Shown: in pieces, positions 60,735 to 64,000 of the stretch
Layout of the letters: each line of letters starts with the position of its first letter
Position numbering within the stretch: position 1 is the stretch's first letter
NCBI RefSeq assembly: GCF_025564085.1
Contig: NZ_JAMGZJ010000077.1
Coordinates: forward strand, 248,001-312,000
Source: Silvania confinis
GTDB lineage: Bacteria; Pseudomonadota; Gammaproteobacteria; Enterobacterales; Enterobacteriaceae
Reading direction: 5' to 3'
DNA length: 64,000 nucleotides
The notes under the pieces: model-generated
Told to the model about the DNA's origin: nothing
The model's database searches: none
The model's input: the letters and a program-made list of their open reading frames with translations, nothing else
Made by a program: the position numbers and the translations under genes

Positions 60735-61955
60735 TTAAAGCGTTTGCAGCAGAGTGGCTAACTGCCGGTTGATCAGCTGTTGATTGAAATCGGTCTCCAC
60801 CTTGCGGCGCGCGTTGTGCACCACTGGCGAGAGCGCTTCGTGCGCGATGTCGCCAAAGGCCGCCAGCCGATCGGCCAGCGCCTCAGCGTTATTCTCGGCC
60901 ACCAGCCAGCCGGAACGATCGGTTTCAATCAGCTCCGGGATACCGCTGTGCAGCGTGGAGACCACCGGGATCCCCACCGCCATCGCCTCCATCAGCGCCA
61001 CCGGAATGCCTTCCATATCGCCATCCGCGCCGGTAATCGACGGCAGCAAAAACACGTCCGCTTCATCGAGCATGGCCTTCACTTCGTGGCTGGGCTTAAA
61101 CCCCGGCATCTCAACGCAGGATTCTAACTGGTACTGTTCGATCAGGGTGCGCAGCCGGCGCTCCCAGGGGCCAATCCCGAGAATGCGATAGTGGAAATCC
61201 ACCCCGCGCGCTTTCAGCTGACGGCAGGCTTCAATCGCCACGTGCAACCCCTTTTTCTCGGTCAGACGCGCCACAGAAATGATCTGTAGCGGCTTGCCCG
61301 GCACTTTAACTGCGCGCGGGGAAAAACGCTGCATGTCCACGCCCATCCGCGATACGGCGATCTTCTCCGGCGGGCAGCCCATCGTTTGCAGGCGTCCGGC
61401 CCACAGGTCGCTGATCGGCAGCATCATGTCGCCGCGCTGGAACAGCTGCTGATATTCAGGGGTGTAATGGTTCAGCACTTCACGGCTGGAGATATCGATC
61501 CCGTGAAACACCGTCGCGATTTTGCCCTCGATAACGCCCAACTCGCGCAGCTTGGCTGCGGTGACCCCTGCCGGGCCAAAGTGGGCGATAAACACGTCCG
61601 CCCGCCAGGTCTGCGCCGTTTGGCCGCAGATAGAAGAGAGGATCAGGTTGCGCGACTCGGCGCCATAGCGGGAGACATTCAGTGCCCGCCAGGTACCCGG
61701 CCGGTGCAGCCCGCGCAAGGTCTGGCGGGCACGATAGCGCAGCTTTGCCAACTTGCCCTGGGGTTCATCCTGAAGCCAGCGGGTTTTACTGGCCAGATCG
61801 TACTGGGTCCAGGCCGCGTGGGTATTTTGGGTATCGCCCTTTTGCAGGGCAATAATCTCCACGTCATAACCCATATCAATAAATGCGGTGATCTGGTTCA
61901 GAACAAAGGTTTCGGAAGAGAGCGGAAATTTCAGTAAGAAGAAACCAACCTTCAT
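60735..61955 (-). CDS. wcaL: Colanic acid glycosyltransferase WcaL
   Basis: A 406-residue GT4 glycosyltransferase, the E. coli WcaL length. The N-terminus [22 protein letters not shown] and the C-terminal [20 protein letters not shown] (EX7E-type donor site) are clear. It adds a galactose-type residue in colanic acid repeat-unit assembly. The start ATG overlaps the wcaK stop by four bases (ATGA). Confidence 0.96.
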   Translation of the reverse strand: MKVGFFLLKFPLSSETFVLNQITAFIDMGYDVEIIALQKGDTQNTHAAWTQYDLASKTRWLQDEPQGKLAKLRYRARQTLRGLHRPGTWRALNVSRYGAESRNLILSSICGQTAQTWRADVFIAHFGPAGVTAAKLRELGVIEGKIATVFHGIDISSREVLNHYTPEYQQLFQRGDMMLPISDLWAGRLQTMGCPPEKIAVSRMGVDMQRFSPRAVKVPGKPLQIISVARLTEKKGLHVAIEACRQLKARGVDFHYRILGIGPWERRLRTLIEQYQLESCVEMPGFKPSHEVKAMLDEADVFLLPSITGADGDMEGIPVALMEAMAVGIPVVSTLHSGIPELIETDRSGWLVAENNAEALADRLAAFGDIAHEALSPVVHNARRKVETDFNQQLINRQLATLLQTL

Positions 61956-63232
61956 TTATCCCCCCCGACCCGATCCAGCACCGATTTCACCATCCGGATA
62001 CCGTTCTCACGCTCGGCTTTCACCGCCACCGCCAGCCGTTCGTTAATGGCAGGCAGTTGTCCCAGGGTATCGGCCACCGTGGCGCTCAGCGAGCCATCCA
62101 GCAGATGACGGATATCCACCGCCATTTCCGGCATGCCCAACTGCTGCATGATCCCGGCAGATTTGTGCTCGTAGTTGATGGCGATCGCCGGGGTGCCAAA
62201 GTTCATTGAGATAATCGCTGAATGCAGTCGCGTGCCCACCGTCAGCTCGCAAGCGCCCAGCAGTTTGCCCATCTCCAGATCGTTAAGTTCATCCATCACC
62301 ACGTGGTAGCGAGAGGGATCGCTGACGTGCTCGCGCAGGTTCAGCGCCACCATCCGGTCATCTTTGTTGTAGCTGTCGATCCCGGTACAGGTTGAGAGCG
62401 CCAGCACCTGATAGCCGCTCGCCAGCACCCGGTTGACCACCTCGGCAAAGGCTTTTTCATACGCGGCCTGGGTGGTGCCCAGCCGCTTATCAAACGGTGC
62501 CAGTTCGCGCAGGGTGATGGCGACGGTTTTCTGCTGCGCCGCGACGTTCAGCCAGTGCTGCACCGCATAGCTCGGGGTAAAACTGGCATCCTGATGATCG
62601 ACCAGCCAGGCGGTGTCGACCCCCTGCTCCACTTTACGGGTGTCGATTTCGCTGCGCTGCATCAGGTTCAGGCTCACCGATTCACGCAGGATCAGCGCAT
62701 CACAGTGGCCAAAAACATGGTTCGCCAGCTGGTTAAACTGCGGATCCTGGAACGGCCCGACGCTGTGCCCGACCATAAACAGCGGTTTCTTCGCCATAAA
62801 GGTGCATAGCGCGTGCTCAAACTGCGGCACGCCGTACAGGTCGACAAAGAACGACCCGCCGACCTGAATAATGGCGTCATAGCCGGAGAGCAAACGGACA
62901 AAATCGGTAAAGCCCTGGGCGATGGCGATATTGCGCAGCTTGCCGGTGTCGGTCACCCTGGAGAGCAGAACCTGGTGCTGATAGCGACGGCGCAGCACTT
63001 TTTTGACCCGCCCCACCACGCCCGCAGCGCTATTGTGCTGTTTCATCTGGCTGTACAGCGGATCGCCCATCACCGGACGGTTCAGCAGCCAGGAGGAGCT
63101 CACCGGGTAGCGGCTCATCACATCGACCTCGGTCTCAGGCGCAAGGGTGTGGATCGCATCCAGTAAGCCGCGCAGGATCGCACTGTCACCGCGGTTGCCG
63201 CAGGTATGGTTGCCCAGAATCAATAATTTCAT
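61952..63232 (-). CDS. wcaK: Colanic acid pyruvyl transferase WcaK
   Basis: A polysaccharide pyruvyl-transferase family protein of 426 residues that caps colanic acid galactose with pyruvate. The N-terminus KLLILGNHTCGNRGDSAILRGLL and the C-terminal VGTRLHSAIISMNF with the catalytic His region are family features. Two ATG codons are in tandem; I choose the second (63232) because AGAGG then has a proper five-base spacing. Confidence 0.95.
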   Translation of the reverse strand: MKLLILGNHTCGNRGDSAILRGLLDAIHTLAPETEVDVMSRYPVSSSWLLNRPVMGDPLYSQMKQHNSAAGVVGRVKKVLRRRYQHQVLLSRVTDTGKLRNIAIAQGFTDFVRLLSGYDAIIQVGGSFFVDLYGVPQFEHALCTFMAKKPLFMVGHSVGPFQDPQFNQLANHVFGHCDALILRESVSLNLMQRSEIDTRKVEQGVDTAWLVDHQDASFTPSYAVQHWLNVAAQQKTVAITLRELAPFDKRLGTTQAAYEKAFAEVVNRVLASGYQVLALSTCTGIDSYNKDDRMVALNLREHVSDPSRYHVVMDELNDLEMGKLLGACELTVGTRLHSAIISMNFGTPAIAINYEHKSAGIMQQLGMPEMAVDIRHLLDGSLSATVADTLGQLPAINERLAVAVKAERENGIRMVKSVLDRVGGDK

Positions 63233-63247
63233 CATGACCTCTTAAAA

Positions 63248-64000
63248 TTAGCCTGCGCGAAGCAGTGTTTTCATCTTCTCGCCGCGACAAAACTGGCGCT
63301 TCATCTCCACCACCAGCGCATTGCGTGACAGCACAATCATCACCGCAAAAGCCAGCACCCCGGCCGCTACCTGCACGGCAAGCAGCGCCGCCAGCGGCAA
63401 ATGGCCGTTAAGCACCACGCCCAGGGCGTAGCTCAGCACAAGCGTGGGTAAGGAGAGGTAAAACGGCAGCCACAGGCTCAAAATGTACTGGCGATAGCTG
63501 GAACCCAGCACCGGTTTAATCATCACGAAGTAGCTCAACACGGTGTTGATCACCTGCACCAGCAGGAAGCCCAGCGTCACCCCCATCGCGCCCGCCATCA
63601 GGCCGCCGATGACGATCGCCGGAATAAACAGAAAGGTTTTAAAGACGTTGAATTTGAAGCTGATATCAACCCGGGCTTTCGCCATCAGCAGCGAGCCAAT
63701 CGGGTTGCCGACCGAGCGCAGCAGCCCCACCACACACAGCAGCTGCAGGACCGGGACAATACTGACCCACTTCTCACCAAACACCAGCGGCACCAGGTTG
63801 CCGGAAACCACCATCAGCCCCAGCAGCGTCGGGAAGTTAATAATCCCCACCACCGACAGCAGCTTGTAGAAGTTGACCCGCAGCTTTTCGGTATCGTCCT
63901 GAATTTTGGCGAACGCCGGGAACAGCACCCGGGTAATAATCGGGTTAAGTTTCATCGGCGGCACCACCGCCACGTTCCAGGCCAGGTTAAAGCCACCGGC
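63248..64000 (-). CDS. wzxC: Colanic acid exporter WzxC, C-terminal half
   Basis: The C-terminal ~250 residues of the colanic acid repeat-unit flippase; the reading frame continues past the right edge (GGFNLAWN before VAVVPPMKLNP). About six membrane segments are present, with PIITRVLFPAFAKIQDD and MAKARVDISFKFNVFKTF matching E. coli WzxC. A GTG at 63973 is not the start. It is followed 15 bases later by wcaK. Confidence 0.95.
   Translation of the reverse strand, partial: AGGFNLAWNVAVVPPMKLNPIITRVLFPAFAKIQDDTEKLRVNFYKLLSVVGIINFPTLLGLMVVSGNLVPLVFGEKWVSIVPVLQLLCVVGLLRSVGNPIGSLLMAKARVDISFKFNVFKTFLFIPAIVIGGLMAGAMGVTLGFLLVQVINTVLSYFVMIKPVLGSSYRQYILSLWLPFYLSLPTLVLSYALGVVLNGHLPLAALLAVQVAAGVLAFAVMIVLSRNALVVEMKRQFCRGEKMKTLLRAG

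Overview
The window is a chromosomal segment of an Enterobacteriaceae genome. I infer this from gene content and order that closely follow the E. coli K-12 stretch yedP to wzxC, from protein lengths matching E. coli orthologues almost exactly, and from accessory choices (nac plus cbl, four tRNA-Asn copies, a second DcuSR-type two-component system) that suggest an Enterobacter/Leclercia/Lelliottia-like genus. The genus is an inference. I see no prophage, insertion sequence, integrase or CRISPR array.

Layout. 1-7.4 kb: backbone yedP', dgcQ, yodC, yedI, yedA, vsr-dcm, yedJ, yedR. 7.4-11.5 kb: an AT-rich regulatory region with a candidate small RNA, an OmpS1/YedS-type porin, and a DcuS/DcuR-like two-component pair with no transporter gene beside it. 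11.7-28 kb: a region punctuated by tRNA-Ser(CGA) and four identical tRNA-Asn(GUU) genes. The segments between them carry mtfA, two small genes, cbl-nac (with a visible sigma-54 promoter and NtrC-type site), a four-gene chaperone-usher fimbrial operon, ldtA, amn plus an M24 aminopeptidase, and yeeO. 28-36.6 kb: tmaR, yeeA, sbmC (with a LexA-like box), dacD, sbcB, plaP with the 20-codon yoeI overlapping its start, yeeY and yeeZ. 36.7-44 kb: the his operon with its leader peptide and attenuator, in the order GDCBHAFI with overlapping junctions.

44-59 kb is the O-antigen locus. The conserved flanks are wzzB, ugd and gnd on one side and galF on the other, with a JUMPstart/ops element behind galF. 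Between them is an AT-rich, transferred-looking set: rmlB, a WecE-like transaminase, a Wzx flippase, an EpsG-type Wzy polymerase, three glycosyltransferases and an LtaS-like sulfatase-fold transferase. The most interesting detail is a 50-codon relic of rmlD directly behind rmlB. The locus has lost rhamnose synthesis (no rmlD, rmlA or rmlC) and appears re-routed to a dTDP-4-amino-4,6-dideoxyhexose, with a phosphoglycerol- or phosphoethanolamine-type decoration. 59-64 kb is the distal end of the colanic acid cluster (wzxC', wcaK, wcaL, wcaM).

How it fits together: much of the window is cell-envelope work (porin, fimbriae, LD-transpeptidase, PBP6b, O-antigen, colanic acid) set in a conserved housekeeping backbone. 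The tRNA-Asn copies act as breakpoints between backbone and variable DNA. Protein family calls come from recognising sequences and motifs; no database search was run.
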